From Lewinella sp038528965 (GTDB lineage Bacteria > Bacteroidota > Bacteroidia > Chitinophagales > Saprospiraceae), in assembly GCA_038528965.1 (NCBI GenBank), contig JBCBEC010000039.1, positions 1 through 64,000 of the forward strand: 64,000 nucleotides of DNA, given 5' to 3'. The notes beneath the pieces were generated by a model. That model made no database searches and was not told the DNA's origin. It saw only the letters and a program-made list of their open reading frames with translations. Below are positions 44,910 to 54,572 of the stretch, piece by piece (positions within the stretch are counted from its first letter, which is position 1; each line of letters starts with the position of its first letter). A program made the translations under genes and the position numbers.

Positions 44910-47900
44910 TTACTGCGGTAAGATTTGTAGTCGCTTGCCTATCTCGGTTTCTCCAAACTGAAATACCAATTCGTAGGTACCGCTCGCCAATCCAGTAAAA
45001 TCAAGCTGCAAGCTGTTGCCCGATTGATTTAACGTTGACTGCTTAATAGTCTGCCCAAGCGTATTAACCAATTTCCAAGTGCTTAATTGTTGTGCAGGAT
45101 TAGACCATTGCACTTGTACTACGCCGCTTGTCGGATTAGGAAATACCTCCAGGTCTGAAGTTAAGGCTATTTGCTGAGTACGTGTCAGGATATCAACTTG
45201 GTAATTCACCAGACTATCGCAGCCGTTGGCCGCAGTCTCTATTTGGGTAATGATGGTATCTCCCTGAATATCAATACCCTGCCACGTTCCGGGTTCTTCC
45301 AATACGATTTCTATCCAGCTTTCTGGCACCTGAAGCAGATGGACATGGAAATACTGAATGCTATCGTAGGTTGAAAAGGTAAACCGCTGCTGGATAAGTG
45401 TATCCTGTGTAATTGGAATGCCGTTAAAATAATCACCGGGGCACAACGCTAAGATTTCGCTATTAGCTCTGACCGGTTTTCTGATTCGATGCGTAGTTGG
45501 GTTTGTTCTAATGGCGGGATTATAATCGAAGAATATATCAGCATAGTTGATAATTTCTGTTTCAAAGGGTGCATCGGACCGTGGCTTAATCCGGTAGCTA
45601 AAGAAGCCTTGGCTTTCCATTGCATTGCTGGTACTATCCGGTAGGTTGATGTCTGGGAAAATAACTCGCAGCAACCGTTCATCATCCACCCGCCATTCAA
45701 AGTTGTGGGAAGCTCCTACTGGAACAAATGTCCTGAGGTCAAGAAGGGGAGAAATCGTATCCTCTAAGATGACGTTACGAGCTCGATCCGTACCAATATT
45801 TTGGAAACGAATGGTATAATCGATGGGCCAGTCCTGCTCAATATATTGCTGATCGGTCAAGCCAATTGGAATTGCCGTTTTATCGTTGGGGTCATATGGC
45901 CCCACTACTTCCCGACAGATCGTTTCCACAAAAGGGTTTCCATCTTCGGAAAAGAGTTGATGAAGAAGAGCAATAGTCGTTGAGTCCTGCTGGGTTGTAC
46001 ATTGATCTGTGGTCAGGGCAATGGGAAATGCAAATGGATGTCCCTCAGTTTGACTGAGTTCAATATACCAAAGGTCTTGATCATTGGGAACGGTGATGGT
46101 ATCACTTTCTCCGGGTTCTAGGATAGTTGTACCATTGAGATAGAGAATAATATCATCGTTGACAATGGTGGATAAGGTAAAATTGACCGGTTCTGCGGTT
46201 GTGCCAAAACCTGTATTGGTGATCTCATAGCGCGGGCCCTCCGGCGAACAGATCACTCTTGCTTGCAGATTAGCACCATCCCAGGCTAGTTCGTCGGTTT
46301 CGCAGTATTGTGCCGGTGAAATGGCTGCCGTGAAACAGACGACTTCACCAAGGATAAGTTCGGCACAACTGGGCTCAAATTGTACATTTATTGTACCCAT
46401 ATCTCCAATACCTACGGTACCAAGGTCAAAAGTGAGGCAAGTATCGGAAGCGGATGACCACGGCAGGGATGCGTTGATAGGGAACAGCCTAGGATCAAAG
46501 GATAGTTTGAGACTGGCATCTTCTGCGGGCAAGGTTCCAATATTCTCGTAGTTAAGGTTTACGGTAGATTCAAAGCATTGACTCACTCCTGACTGGCGTA
46601 AATTTATTCGCAATAGAGGACAGTCAACCAGGGCATCAGCGGCAAAGTCGATAAGGTAGGCATCCGCCTGCTCCGGGATGGTGAAGGTAGAGTCTGGTGG
46701 ACAAACTTGCCAATAATTACTGGGAGGAATGACTTCGATAGTATGGGTGAGTGAATCGCTTACCGCAAAAGCGTATTGCCCGTTACCCTGGGGGGCAGTT
46801 ATAGTTTCTCCACTCGCATTGGTTAATACAATAGGCCAGTTGCTAATGGGGGGATGTACACTATCCGCCTGACAGAGCTGAGTGGTATCCCAAGTGATTC
46901 GGCCCTCTACCATAGCAAGATCAAAAAAGTTATTGTCAAAAGCCAGGACCTGGGTTTGGCCAAGTACAATCGAGGGTAAGCTATCTGGTAGAATCGTAAT
47001 CATCTGCCCACCGGAATTGTAATTGTCTGGAAAACTATAAATTGCCGGAGCCGGTAGGATTGGTGCTGTGAACAACTCCCCTTGCCCGGCATTAAGGTGA
47101 AATCCGTAGCGGTCGATTAAATCGGGATAACCGTCTTCATTGACATCGGCTATGTCCACAGTTTGCACTCCATTACCCCTCCTGGTGGCTACGCGTCGAA
47201 AAGATGAAAAGGTATTGTGTTCCGGATCAAAAAAGGTGATACTTCGAATACCTTCAGCGTTTGAATTTTTAGTTTGATCCACAAATATATCGGTATGGTT
47301 ATCTCCATTGAAATCGGCAAGTTGTACGATTGCTGGTGGCAAAAAATTAGATACTTCAGGAGGTATTAGACGCCAGGGGGCGAAGGTGCCCAACTGTTCA
47401 AGGGCTGGGGCCCAATAGAAGTCGCTCCCCTCTAAAGTCAATAAGTCAAGGCGCCCGTCTAGGTCGAAGTCTTCGATCCACCATTCTAAGTTGGAAAGCG
47501 GGGCCGCGCTAGCTCTATCTAATTCCAGGAGTTCGAAGGTGAAGCTACCCCCAGCATTTAGTTCATTTGAGAATAGATAAAACTCGTCCGCATTAGTATA
47601 TAAAAGTAGATCTTGATCGCCGTCCTGATCGAGGTCCCCTACAACAAATGATTGGCTATCGTATTCCTCTGACATCGGAATACTAAATGGATCGGACCAA
47701 TCACCATTTGCCAGCTGTAGCCAGTACGTCACCTCGCGTGCCCAACCTAGACTACCGTCGGTATTGGGTTTCAAGGCAATTAAATCGATCAATTCATCAT
47801 CATTCAGATCGGCAAAACGAAGTTGGATGACCCCGCTAGCGAAGGAGAGTACTTTAAGTGGAGCTGCAAAATAGCCATCCGCTTGCTGGTCAATGCGGTA

Positions 47901-49259
47901 CAGCTCATAATTTGTACCAGAGATGAGGTTGTCGCGGCTGATGGCATAAAAGTCAGTTTGACCATCTGAGTTCCAATCCTCTGGATGAAGGTGTCTAATA
48001 CTCCCAGTAACGTCATTGAGTGAGAAAATGGAATCGAAACTTTGCTGTGGACTATTATGCCAAGCGGTAATAGCTCCAGTAGGGGAAGCTAAGGCAATCA
48101 ATTCTGGATAGTTGTCGGCGTCGATATCCACAGCGGCTAGTTCATTACCTATAGCATCATTATCGTCAACACCTTGAAACGTAAAGTTTGCTGGTCCGGT
48201 ATTTGCCAACCAGCCGTGAAGGTAGTCTAAGGTGTCCGTTGTCGAAACTTGGTATAGATCCAAAGTCACGTACAAATCTTCCAGGCTGTCGCGGTTAATA
48301 TCTTGAATAGCGAAGTTCGTAACTCCATCGTAAGAAAAATGGAGCTGATAATTTCCGGGTTCGCCGTCACTGCGTAGTACGAATAATTGGTATTCAAATC
48401 CATCTGCATCTTGTTGCGCTGGGTAAACAAAAGCGCTGATAATTATTTCTGGATAGCCGTCATGGTCCAGGTCAGCGGCTTGAGTGTTAAAATGGTAGGA
48501 CGCAAAACCAGTTGCGCTTAAAATATTGTTAGTGCCGGTATAACTGAAAACAAGCTGATCATCGCGTCGTTCGTAGATACGGAGTTCCAACTGTGCTGTC
48601 GGCCCAGTGGTATTGCTAAAGAATCCCAAGTCCAAATCCCCATCCTGATCATAGTCAAGGAAAAGAAAATTGAGCTGCTGAACGGGCGTTGGCAGAGAGA
48701 GGTTTTGGATAGACCGAAGCTCGAAACCTGTGCCATTACCCAAATTTCTATTGTAAAATATTTGCCCAAATCCGTTAATGAAGAGAATATCTAGATGCCC
48801 ATCTTGATCTACATCGGTAAGATGAAAATCTCGTAGTTGATCATAAGCAGTATAATTGCTGCCCGTTGGCTGAAAATGTGCGTTACCATCGTTCGCCAGA
48901 AATGGGTGAGTAGATCTTGCGATATTACCAGAGACAATGTCAAGATCACCATCATTGTCCATATCCGCCAATTGAAAGCTGAGCTCTACTGTAGGATAAC
49001 CGAGCCAGGAGGTGTCACCAATACTGGTCGGCAAGGAGAACTGCCCACTACCGTTTTGGTTCAAGTACACGTGCAGGTGACCACTAGCGGTAGGAGTGGC
49101 TCCCACCATGTCTTGGTCGCCGTCCTGATCAAGATCCGCAAATTGAATATGTTGGGGTTGGGGCGAATCAATAATGAGCTTAACTTGGTTGCGCTCTAGT
49201 TGGGAAAACGCACAGACGCTTAGGGAACACATGAATATACAGAGGGATAACTTGCTCAT
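44910..49259 (-). CDS. Giant FG-GAP surface protein with T9SS sorting domain
   Basis: The 1449-residue protein starts at ATG 49259 (MSKLSLCIFMCSLSVCAFSQ). Residues about 25-690 hold two or more propellers of FG-GAP/VCBS repeats with many DxDxDG loops (DLDQDGDQDM, DMDNDGDLDI, DFNGDNHTDI). Residues about 700-1200 are beta-sandwich domains with scattered cysteines. A conserved domain typical of Saprospiria follows (about 1140-1265: GPYDPNDKTAIPIG, VILEDTISPLLDL, NYADIFFDYNPAI). The C-terminus is a T9SS type A sorting domain (EVFPNPTSGVVQVQW). Its size and calcium loops suggest a surface adhesin. It appears monocistronic. Confidence 0.9.
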   Translation of the reverse strand: MSKLSLCIFMCSLSVCAFSQLERNQVKLIIDSPQPQHIQFADLDQDGDQDMVGATPTASGHLHVYLNQNGSGQFSLPTSIGDTSWLGYPTVELSFQLADMDNDGDLDIVSGNIARSTHPFLANDGNAHFQPTGSNYTAYDQLRDFHLTDVDQDGHLDILFINGFGQIFYNRNLGNGTGFELRSIQNLSLPTPVQQLNFLFLDYDQDGDLDLGFFSNTTGPTAQLELRIYERRDDQLVFSYTGTNNILSATGFASYHFNTQAADLDHDGYPEIIISAFVYPAQQDADGFEYQLFVLRSDGEPGNYQLHFSYDGVTNFAIQDINRDSLEDLYVTLDLYQVSTTDTLDYLHGWLANTGPANFTFQGVDDNDAIGNELAAVDIDADNYPELIALASPTGAITAWHNSPQQSFDSIFSLNDVTGSIRHLHPEDWNSDGQTDFYAISRDNLISGTNYELYRIDQQADGYFAAPLKVLSFASGVIQLRFADLNDDELIDLIALKPNTDGSLGWAREVTYWLQLANGDWSDPFSIPMSEEYDSQSFVVGDLDQDGDQDLLLYTNADEFYLFSNELNAGGSFTFELLELDRASAAPLSNLEWWIEDFDLDGRLDLLTLEGSDFYWAPALEQLGTFAPWRLIPPEVSNFLPPAIVQLADFNGDNHTDIFVDQTKNSNAEGIRSITFFDPEHNTFSSFRRVATRRGNGVQTVDIADVNEDGYPDLIDRYGFHLNAGQGELFTAPILPAPAIYSFPDNYNSGGQMITILPDSLPSIVLGQTQVLAFDNNFFDLAMVEGRITWDTTQLCQADSVHPPISNWPIVLTNASGETITAPQGNGQYAFAVSDSLTHTIEVIPPSNYWQVCPPDSTFTIPEQADAYLIDFAADALVDCPLLRINLRQSGVSQCFESTVNLNYENIGTLPAEDASLKLSFDPRLFPINASLPWSSASDTCLTFDLGTVGIGDMGTINVQFEPSCAELILGEVVCFTAAISPAQYCETDELAWDGANLQARVICSPEGPRYEITNTGFGTTAEPVNFTLSTIVNDDIILYLNGTTILEPGESDTITVPNDQDLWYIELSQTEGHPFAFPIALTTDQCTTQQDSTTIALLHQLFSEDGNPFVETICREVVGPYDPNDKTAIPIGLTDQQYIEQDWPIDYTIRFQNIGTDRARNVILEDTISPLLDLRTFVPVGASHNFEWRVDDERLLRVIFPDINLPDSTSNAMESQGFFSYRIKPRSDAPFETEIINYADIFFDYNPAIRTNPTTHRIRKPVRANSEILALCPGDYFNGIPITQDTLIQQRFTFSTYDSIQYFHVHLLQVPESWIEIVLEEPGTWQGIDIQGDTIITQIETAANGCDSLVNYQVDILTRTQQIALTSDLEVFPNPTSGVVQVQWSNPAQQLSTWKLVNTLGQTIKQSTLNQSGNSLQLDFTGLASGTYELVFQFGETEIGKRLQILPQ

Positions 49260-49392
49260 GGAGATCGTTTTGCAGTTCGATTCAAAGATGCCTCCGTATT
49301 CAGATTGTACCAAGAATAAATATTTATAAATCTATCAGTTTATATTTTGCTATAACATTGTTAAACAGTAAGTTGCCAAGAAATTAATACAA

Positions 49393-50787
49393 ATGGCAAA
49401 GCCTTCTGCTTTTCGAATTTTATCAGTTCTGACTAATCTTGAGCGCAAGAAACTCCTTACTTTCTTACAAACCAAGTTCTTTTCTAACCGCAAGGAGTTG
49501 GCGCCATTACAGCGGGCTTGGCAGCGTATGCAAGGTAAGCCCATGGATGAACGAAAGCTTTTTGCTGCGGCGCATCCGACCAAGCAATTCAATAAACGTG
49601 ATTGGTACTTATTGTTGAGCCGGTTGCAAGACGCCACCGAAGCCTTTCTAGGGATTCAGTACTACCGCACCGACAAGATGCAGCAGCAACTTAATACCCT
49701 GCGGGCCTTACGCCGTCTAAAGTTGCCTGTTTTCTTTGAGCGTAGCCTCCGGCAGGCGCGAAAAATTAGAGCGAAACAGCATCGGGCAGAGGCCAATATG
49801 TTGCTTTGGGATTACCAAACGGAACTGGCCTATTATGATTTTATCGCTAGCCCAAAGCGTGGCGAACGGACTAATTTGCAAGCAGTTACCGATAAGCTAG
49901 ATCAATTTTTTATTGCGGAGAAATTAAGGCAAGTCTGCTTAGCCCATAGCCGCTATTTGGCGAATCAAGAAGAATACGAAATACATTATTTGGATGCCAT
50001 TCTGGAGGATTTGGAAAACCGCCCAGCACTTTTTAAAGTGCCAGCGATCACGGTTTACGCCAGTTGTTATCAAGCAGTTGTTGTGGGAGGGACGGAGCAA
50101 GATTTTCTGCGTTTGCGTAAAGTGATGGAGCACTACCGAGACGCTTTTCCCAGGAATGAAATACGTGATATTTATTTGCTAGCCATCAACTATTGCATTC
50201 GGGAAATGAACGCTGGTAAGCCCACTTTTATGTTGGAAACACAAGCACTCTACCAAGAAAGTTTGGCGGGGGGCTATCTTCTAGAGGATGGTTACCTACC
50301 ACCAAGTACCTTCACTAATATTGTGGCACTTGGACTAAAATTAGCGAACTATAAAGGGGTTGAAAGCTTCATTGATACTTATTCCAATGAACTACCTGGC
50401 CCAGCCCGTGAATCGGTGATGAACTTTAATCGCGCTCGCCTCTTTCACGCACAAGAATATTATGACCAAGCCTTAAAAGCTTTAGTGCTAGTCGACACCA
50501 AAGAGCCTTATCTTTATTTAGGAGCTAAGAGTCTACAACTTCGTATTTTTATTGAACTCGAAGAGTGGGATGCTGTAGAGAGCTTACTAGAGCAACTACG
50601 GGTTTACCTATTGCGGCGGGACGACTTGGGTTATCGAGGAGAAAACTACCGTCTCTTGCTTTATTTCTGTCGTCGTCTGCAACAACTTAAACCGGGAGAT
50701 AGAAGTGCGAAAAATGACTTGCGTGCAGAACTGGAGGCCTCTGCTAATTTTGCGGAGAAGACGTGGTTGCTTAATCAGTTAAAGTGA
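49393..50787 (+). CDS. Alpha-helical protein of unknown function
   Basis: This 464-residue cytoplasmic protein is almost entirely alpha-helical, with TPR-like helical pairs in its C-terminal half (YYDQALKALVLVDTKEP, EEWDAVESLLEQLRVYL). The N-terminal half begins MAKPSAFRILSVLTNLERKK and is rich in Arg, Lys and Gln. I recognise no named family or catalytic site. It stands alone between two minus-strand genes, with an AT-rich upstream region. A scaffold role is plausible but unproven. Confidence 0.75.
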   Translation: MAKPSAFRILSVLTNLERKKLLTFLQTKFFSNRKELAPLQRAWQRMQGKPMDERKLFAAAHPTKQFNKRDWYLLLSRLQDATEAFLGIQYYRTDKMQQQLNTLRALRRLKLPVFFERSLRQARKIRAKQHRAEANMLLWDYQTELAYYDFIASPKRGERTNLQAVTDKLDQFFIAEKLRQVCLAHSRYLANQEEYEIHYLDAILEDLENRPALFKVPAITVYASCYQAVVVGGTEQDFLRLRKVMEHYRDAFPRNEIRDIYLLAINYCIREMNAGKPTFMLETQALYQESLAGGYLLEDGYLPPSTFTNIVALGLKLANYKGVESFIDTYSNELPGPARESVMNFNRARLFHAQEYYDQALKALVLVDTKEPYLYLGAKSLQLRIFIELEEWDAVESLLEQLRVYLLRRDDLGYRGENYRLLLYFCRRLQQLKPGDRSAKNDLRAELEASANFAEKTWLLNQLK

Positions 50788-50820
50788 CCATCTGACTTTC
50801 ACTTGAACTGTCATCTTCAT

Positions 50821-50844
50821 TCTAATTCTAACTCTAACTCTAAT
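50821..50844 (+). repeat. Tandem TCTAAY hexamers
   Basis: Four consecutive hexamers TCTAAT, TCTAAC, TCTAAC, TCTAAT lie in the short spacer between two convergent genes. A similar cluster lies at 42094-42117. Confidence 0.7.
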
Positions 50845-50890
50845 TCCCCCGTCTGACATAGCTTTTAGAGGAGTTGGACCATTCTAATTC

Positions 50891-52177
50891 TTACGGCTCT
50901 CTGACCAATCCCACACTCGCCACCGTAATACAGAACAACAAGCTGGCACCCAAGAAGAACACGGAAGGCCCAATACGACTAAACAGAATGCCGCCAAGAA
51001 TAAGACCAAAGATGCTGGCCAAACTGCCGGTACTATTGCCGTAACCCATGATCGTGCCTTGCTTGCTAGGATCACTACGTTGAGCGAAAATAGATAGGAA
51101 GCTAGGCCACATAATGCCGTTGCCGATGGATAAGAGTACGTTGGCTAAGTACACGGCGGCCGTAGTTGCAAAAGTCATACTCACAAAGCTCAGCCCGATC
51201 AAGAGACTCCCGATCATGACCAGCCAACCCTCTGAGATACGTGGGCCGAGGTAGGTAAGGACCGGACCTTGGAAAACCACCATGATCAAACTGGACACCG
51301 TAAGGAAGATACCAAGTTCTGCCGGACTCCATTCCAGGATAGTGGAAGCAAAGATTGGGAAGCCGGCGTAGAAAAAACTAAAGCCAAGAAAGTTGATAAA
51401 GTAGATGAAAAAAAGAATCGGCATTCCGGGCGTACGTAGAATGGAGCGTAGCGTAGTATCCGGGCAGTCGGTCATTTCATAGCACTCTTTGTGCTCAATG
51501 TGAAAGAGCTTGCGAATACTGAGGATCGACATCTTGGCGTCTACTGCATTGGGATTGGATTCCGGTAGGAAACGACTGATGACGAAAATAGCCAGCATGG
51601 AAATGGCTGCGGCAATAATAACGGGGAGTAAGGTGCCGAGCATCGTAGCACTTAAAATACCTGCCAAGGCTGGGCCCAGGATAAACCCTAAACTAGTGGA
51701 TGAGGCCATCAAGCCAAAATTAGATTTCCGATTCTCGTCGGTGGAAATATCCGCGAGGTAGGCGTTGGCTACAGAAACGTTACCACCGGTGAGGCCGTCA
51801 AGTGCCCGCGCGACGAAAAGGACAATTAGTGGTGTGCTTAGAGCAAAAGCCCCGAGGTATTCGGAATCGATTTGGAACAGGTCAACGCGGGGTAGCAGTA
51901 GCGCGACCATGAAGAGAATCCAGGCAAGAAAGGTCCCAGCTTGACTAATGATCAACACCCACTTGCGGCCGACTTCATCTGACCAACGCCCCAGCAAAGG
52001 AGCACCAATGAGTTGAAAGGCCGGGTAAATGGAACCAAGGATACCGTAGATGAATTCGTTGCCACCAAAATCCTGCACCAGAAATACCAGAATGGGAATG
52101 ATCAAACTATACCCCATCATACCAATGAAATTGACCATCAGCACAGGAAAGACTCTGGATCGAAGGAAGGCTAGCAT
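50891..52177 (-). CDS. MFS transporter, TetA-like
   Basis: This 428-residue protein has twelve predicted membrane helices and the MFS loop motif GRWSDEVGRKWV between helices 2 and 3. The motif VLFVARALDGLTGGNVSVAN marks helix 4, and GLMASSTSLGFILGPALAG lies in helix 5. These resemble the DHA1/TetA drug-efflux group. A cytoplasmic loop with cysteines (HIEHKECYEMTDCPDTT) lies between the two halves. The substrate cannot be told from sequence, and no regulator is adjacent. It is a solitary minus-strand gene. Confidence 0.9.
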   Translation of the reverse strand: MLAFLRSRVFPVLMVNFIGMMGYSLIIPILVFLVQDFGGNEFIYGILGSIYPAFQLIGAPLLGRWSDEVGRKWVLIISQAGTFLAWILFMVALLLPRVDLFQIDSEYLGAFALSTPLIVLFVARALDGLTGGNVSVANAYLADISTDENRKSNFGLMASSTSLGFILGPALAGILSATMLGTLLPVIIAAAISMLAIFVISRFLPESNPNAVDAKMSILSIRKLFHIEHKECYEMTDCPDTTLRSILRTPGMPILFFIYFINFLGFSFFYAGFPIFASTILEWSPAELGIFLTVSSLIMVVFQGPVLTYLGPRISEGWLVMIGSLLIGLSFVSMTFATTAAVYLANVLLSIGNGIMWPSFLSIFAQRSDPSKQGTIMGYGNSTGSLASIFGLILGGILFSRIGPSVFFLGASLLFCITVASVGLVREP

Positions 52178-52198
52178 GACTGTGATTTAAGACTTTTG

Positions 52199-52417
52199 AA
52201 AATAGGAAGTAGGAAATAAGAAGTGAGGAATGGCCAGATAAAACTTACCGCCTATTTCCTGCTATTATAAAACTGGATGGACGCGATTCATCGCGTCGCT
52301 ACCTTCAATTCACTTCTCAGCCGACGAAGCTTTAGCGAAGTCGGCCCCACTTCCGATCTCCGACTTCTAACTTCTTATTTCTAACCTGCTATTTCTAACC
52401 TCTTACTTCCTATTGTA
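52199..52417. repeat. Composite palindromic intergenic repeat
   Basis: The spacer begins with a purine-rich stretch (GGAAGTAGGAAATAAGAAGT) and ends with its approximate reverse complement (ACTTCTTATTTCTAACC and CTTACTTCCTATT). Between them are a perfect palindrome GACGCGAT-TC-ATCGCGTC (52280-52297) followed by GCTACC, and a hairpin near 52320-52346 (GCCGAC ... GTCGGC around AAGCTTT). The same two modules recur in the same order near 62311-62455. The 3' end overlaps the helicase stop. Confidence 0.65.
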
Positions 52418-53975
52418 ACAACGGCCACATCCCCCCCTGGCCAATATCGTTACTTCTGCGCCGGCGCTTCTTGCCATCTTGGTTGCGGTCGTTCCCACCT
52501 TTCTTATTGTTGGAGTCAGCGGACTTCTTTTGCTCCTTGCTCTTTTGGTTTTGCTGGTTTCCTTCGCTAGCCTGTTGTGCGTTTTGAGCATTGCCACGGC
52601 GCCGGTTGTTGCGTCGCCGTTTATTGGAGTTACGCTTTTTCTGGCGTTGGCTACCACTATTTTGGTTTTCAGCAGTTTCACCCTGCGTCTGCTCACCCGC
52701 TTTGGCTTGCTGGGTGCTTTGGTTCTGCTGCTGGCCAGAGCGCTTGTTATTTCGGCGCCGATTGTTGTTGCGTGATCGTTCGTTTTGGTTGCGCTTGGGC
52801 GTGTGAGTAGTATCGCTATTTGCGGTAGCAGAAACGTCTTCCGTTCCCGGTAGGAATGGATGCTCTTCAATCACTGGAATCTGCTGCCGGATCAACTTTT
52901 GGATATCCTTTAGGTAGGGGCGTTCCTCCACATCGCAAAAGGAGATGGCTAGGCCACTAGCCTCCGCCCGCCCGGTACGACCAATACGGTGCACGTAAGT
53001 TTCGGGTACGTTCGGTAAATCAAAGTTGATCACAAAGGGCAGTGCGCTCACATCAATGCCGCGGGCGGCAATATCGGTAGCTACTAGAGCAGTAATTTCT
53101 CCATCCCGGAAGGCCTTTAGAGCTCTCTGGCGCGCGCCTTGTGTTTTGTTGCCGTGGATGGCGGCTGCGGTCACACCTTTTTTGACCAATTCTTTTACGA
53201 TCCGATTTGCACCGTGCTTGGTACGCGAAAAGACCAGGACAGACTCCATGTCTTTTTCGCCAATGATGTGGCGTAGTAACTTGCGCTTGGCCTTCTTAGG
53301 CACAAAGTACACCTGCTGCTCCACCCGTTCGGCAGTAGCTTGTTCGGGCTTGATGGTGATCTTTTCTGGTTGCCCCAAAATGCTTTTCGATAGCTTTAGA
53401 ATCGCGGGTGGCATAGTAGCAGAAAAGAAAAGCGATTGTCGGTCGTTCGGTAGTTGGGCAACGACTTTCCGGATATCATGAATAAAACCCATATCCAACA
53501 TGTGATCCGCCTCATCGAGGACGAAATATTCGACTTGTCGCAAACTGATATACCCCTGGCCAATGAGATCGAGTAGACGGCCTGGAGTAGCCACCAAAAT
53601 ATCGACACCGCGTTCCAGTGTAGCAGTCTGTGGGCCTTGCTTTACTCCACCGAAAATAACTGTATTGCGAAGCCGGGTAAATTTCCGGTAGGCACTAATA
53701 CTCTCGTTAATCTGAATAGCTAGTTCTCGAGTAGGAGCAAGAATCAGGCAACGAATTTTTCGTGGTCCTTTTTGCTGGGTTTCCAGTAAATGTTGAATCA
53801 AAGGCAGGGCAAAAGCTGCTGTTTTACCCGTACCGGTTTGGGCACACCCTAAGAGGTCTTTACCTTCCAGTAAAAGAGGAATTGCTTGTTCTTGAATGGG
53901 GGTGGGGTGCTCGTAGTTCAGTTCTGTAAGGGCACGCAATATAGGGTCGATAACCCCTAATGATTTGAATGTCAT
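52410..53975 (-). CDS. DEAD-box RNA helicase, RhlE-type
   Basis: This 521-residue helicase has all core motifs: Q-motif region TPIQEQAIPLL, motif I AQTGTGKT, Ia PTRELA, II DEAD (LDEADHMLDMGF), III SAT, V ARGIDV and VI HRIGRTGRA. The core covers about 1-375. Residues about 385-505 are a low-complexity tail dominated by Asn, Gln, Arg, Lys and Ser, typical of RhlE proteins and suited to RNA binding or condensate formation. It acts in ribosome assembly or RNA turnover. Hydrophobic antisense open frames opposite the tail are codon artefacts. Confidence 0.95.
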   Translation of the reverse strand: MTFKSLGVIDPILRALTELNYEHPTPIQEQAIPLLLEGKDLLGCAQTGTGKTAAFALPLIQHLLETQQKGPRKIRCLILAPTRELAIQINESISAYRKFTRLRNTVIFGGVKQGPQTATLERGVDILVATPGRLLDLIGQGYISLRQVEYFVLDEADHMLDMGFIHDIRKVVAQLPNDRQSLFFSATMPPAILKLSKSILGQPEKITIKPEQATAERVEQQVYFVPKKAKRKLLRHIIGEKDMESVLVFSRTKHGANRIVKELVKKGVTAAAIHGNKTQGARQRALKAFRDGEITALVATDIAARGIDVSALPFVINFDLPNVPETYVHRIGRTGRAEASGLAISFCDVEERPYLKDIQKLIRQQIPVIEEHPFLPGTEDVSATANSDTTHTPKRNQNERSRNNNRRRNNKRSGQQQNQSTQQAKAGEQTQGETAENQNSGSQRQKKRNSNKRRRNNRRRGNAQNAQQASEGNQQNQKSKEQKKSADSNNKKGGNDRNQDGKKRRRRSNDIGQGGMWPLLQ

Positions 53976-54113
53976 CTGAAGTGATAAATAATCCGCAGTA
54001 CCTTCATTAACAGCTCTGAAATTCCGGCCTCGCCGGCATGATCATAGGTGATAAACTTATCAGGAAAGTAATCGGGCGCAAATAGTCAGCAGGCGTCACC
54101 TAACGCCAATTAA

Positions 54114-54130
54114 GTTACCGCAAAGGTAAC
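54114..54130 (-). terminator. Hairpin after the GNAT gene
   Basis: GTTACC and GGTAAC pair around GCAAA, beginning four bases past the GNAT stop. It is followed by TTAATT on the minus strand, a weak terminator. Confidence 0.45.
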
Positions 54131-54134
54131 ATAT

Positions 54135-54428
54135 TTATGAACGTAGAACGTCCCGAATAGTTTCGTCCTTATCGAAGACACTTTTGGCAAATGGGCAGAG
54201 GGGAATCACTTTCTTGCCTTGTTCCCTTACCATTGCCACTACCTGATCCAGTAATTGCCGGCCTACGCCTTGCCCCCGCAGGGAATCATCTACCTCCGTA
54301 TGATCAATAATAATCAGTTCCTCACCAGCTTTGGAGTAGGTCATTTCGGCCTTTAGCTCACCGTCTATTTTCAGGAAAGCCCGGCCTTTGGTGTCTTGTT
54401 CTTCGATTTCAATGGGGAGTACGCTCAT
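54135..54428 (-). CDS. Small GNAT-family acetyltransferase (NATD1-like)
   Basis: This 97-residue protein is a minimal GNAT fold of the NATD1/YjdJ type. It shows the acetyl-CoA-binding loop SLRGQGVGRQLLDQ (about 49-62) and the following CPFAKSVFDKDE segment with its conserved cysteine and Phe. These short proteins lack the first strands of typical GNAT enzymes. The substrate is unknown. The gene is monocistronic and lies downstream of the CDGSH gene in the same direction, separated by a hairpin-containing spacer. Confidence 0.88.
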   Translation of the reverse strand: MSVLPIEIEEQDTKGRAFLKIDGELKAEMTYSKAGEELIIIDHTEVDDSLRGQGVGRQLLDQVVAMVREQGKKVIPLCPFAKSVFDKDETIRDVLRS

Positions 54429-54477
54429 GGATTGTTATTCTTTGGAAAATAGACTGAAGTGAAACGACTCAGCGAAT

Positions 54478-54497
54478 AGACGCATTGCAAAGCGTCT
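54478..54497. repeat. Intergenic hairpin AGACGC ... GCGTCT
   Basis: AGACGC (54478-54483) and GCGTCT (54492-54497) form an inverted repeat with the centre ATTGCAAA. It resembles the GACGC/GCGTC palindromes at 52280 and 62311. Confidence 0.5.
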
Positions 54498-54572
54498 TTA
54501 CATAAATAGTCACGACTGCTGATTCTTACACGACCGTGTTTGATTACCAGCTTTATTAATTCGTAATGTTTC

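Noticed and set aside
50821..50844. TCTAAY hexamers as a CRISPR or telomere-like element
   Set aside because: Only four six-base units with no spacers; a simple microsatellite is sufficient.
52479..52810. Hydrophobic Leu/Ala-rich plus-strand open frames that look like membrane proteins
   Set aside because: They are antisense to the Arg/Asn/Gln-rich tail of the RhlE helicase; reversed codons of such tails give hydrophobic residues.
52403..52870. 155-codon basic open frame on the minus strand
   Set aside because: It is an alternative frame of the helicase tail, with composition explained by the same repeats.
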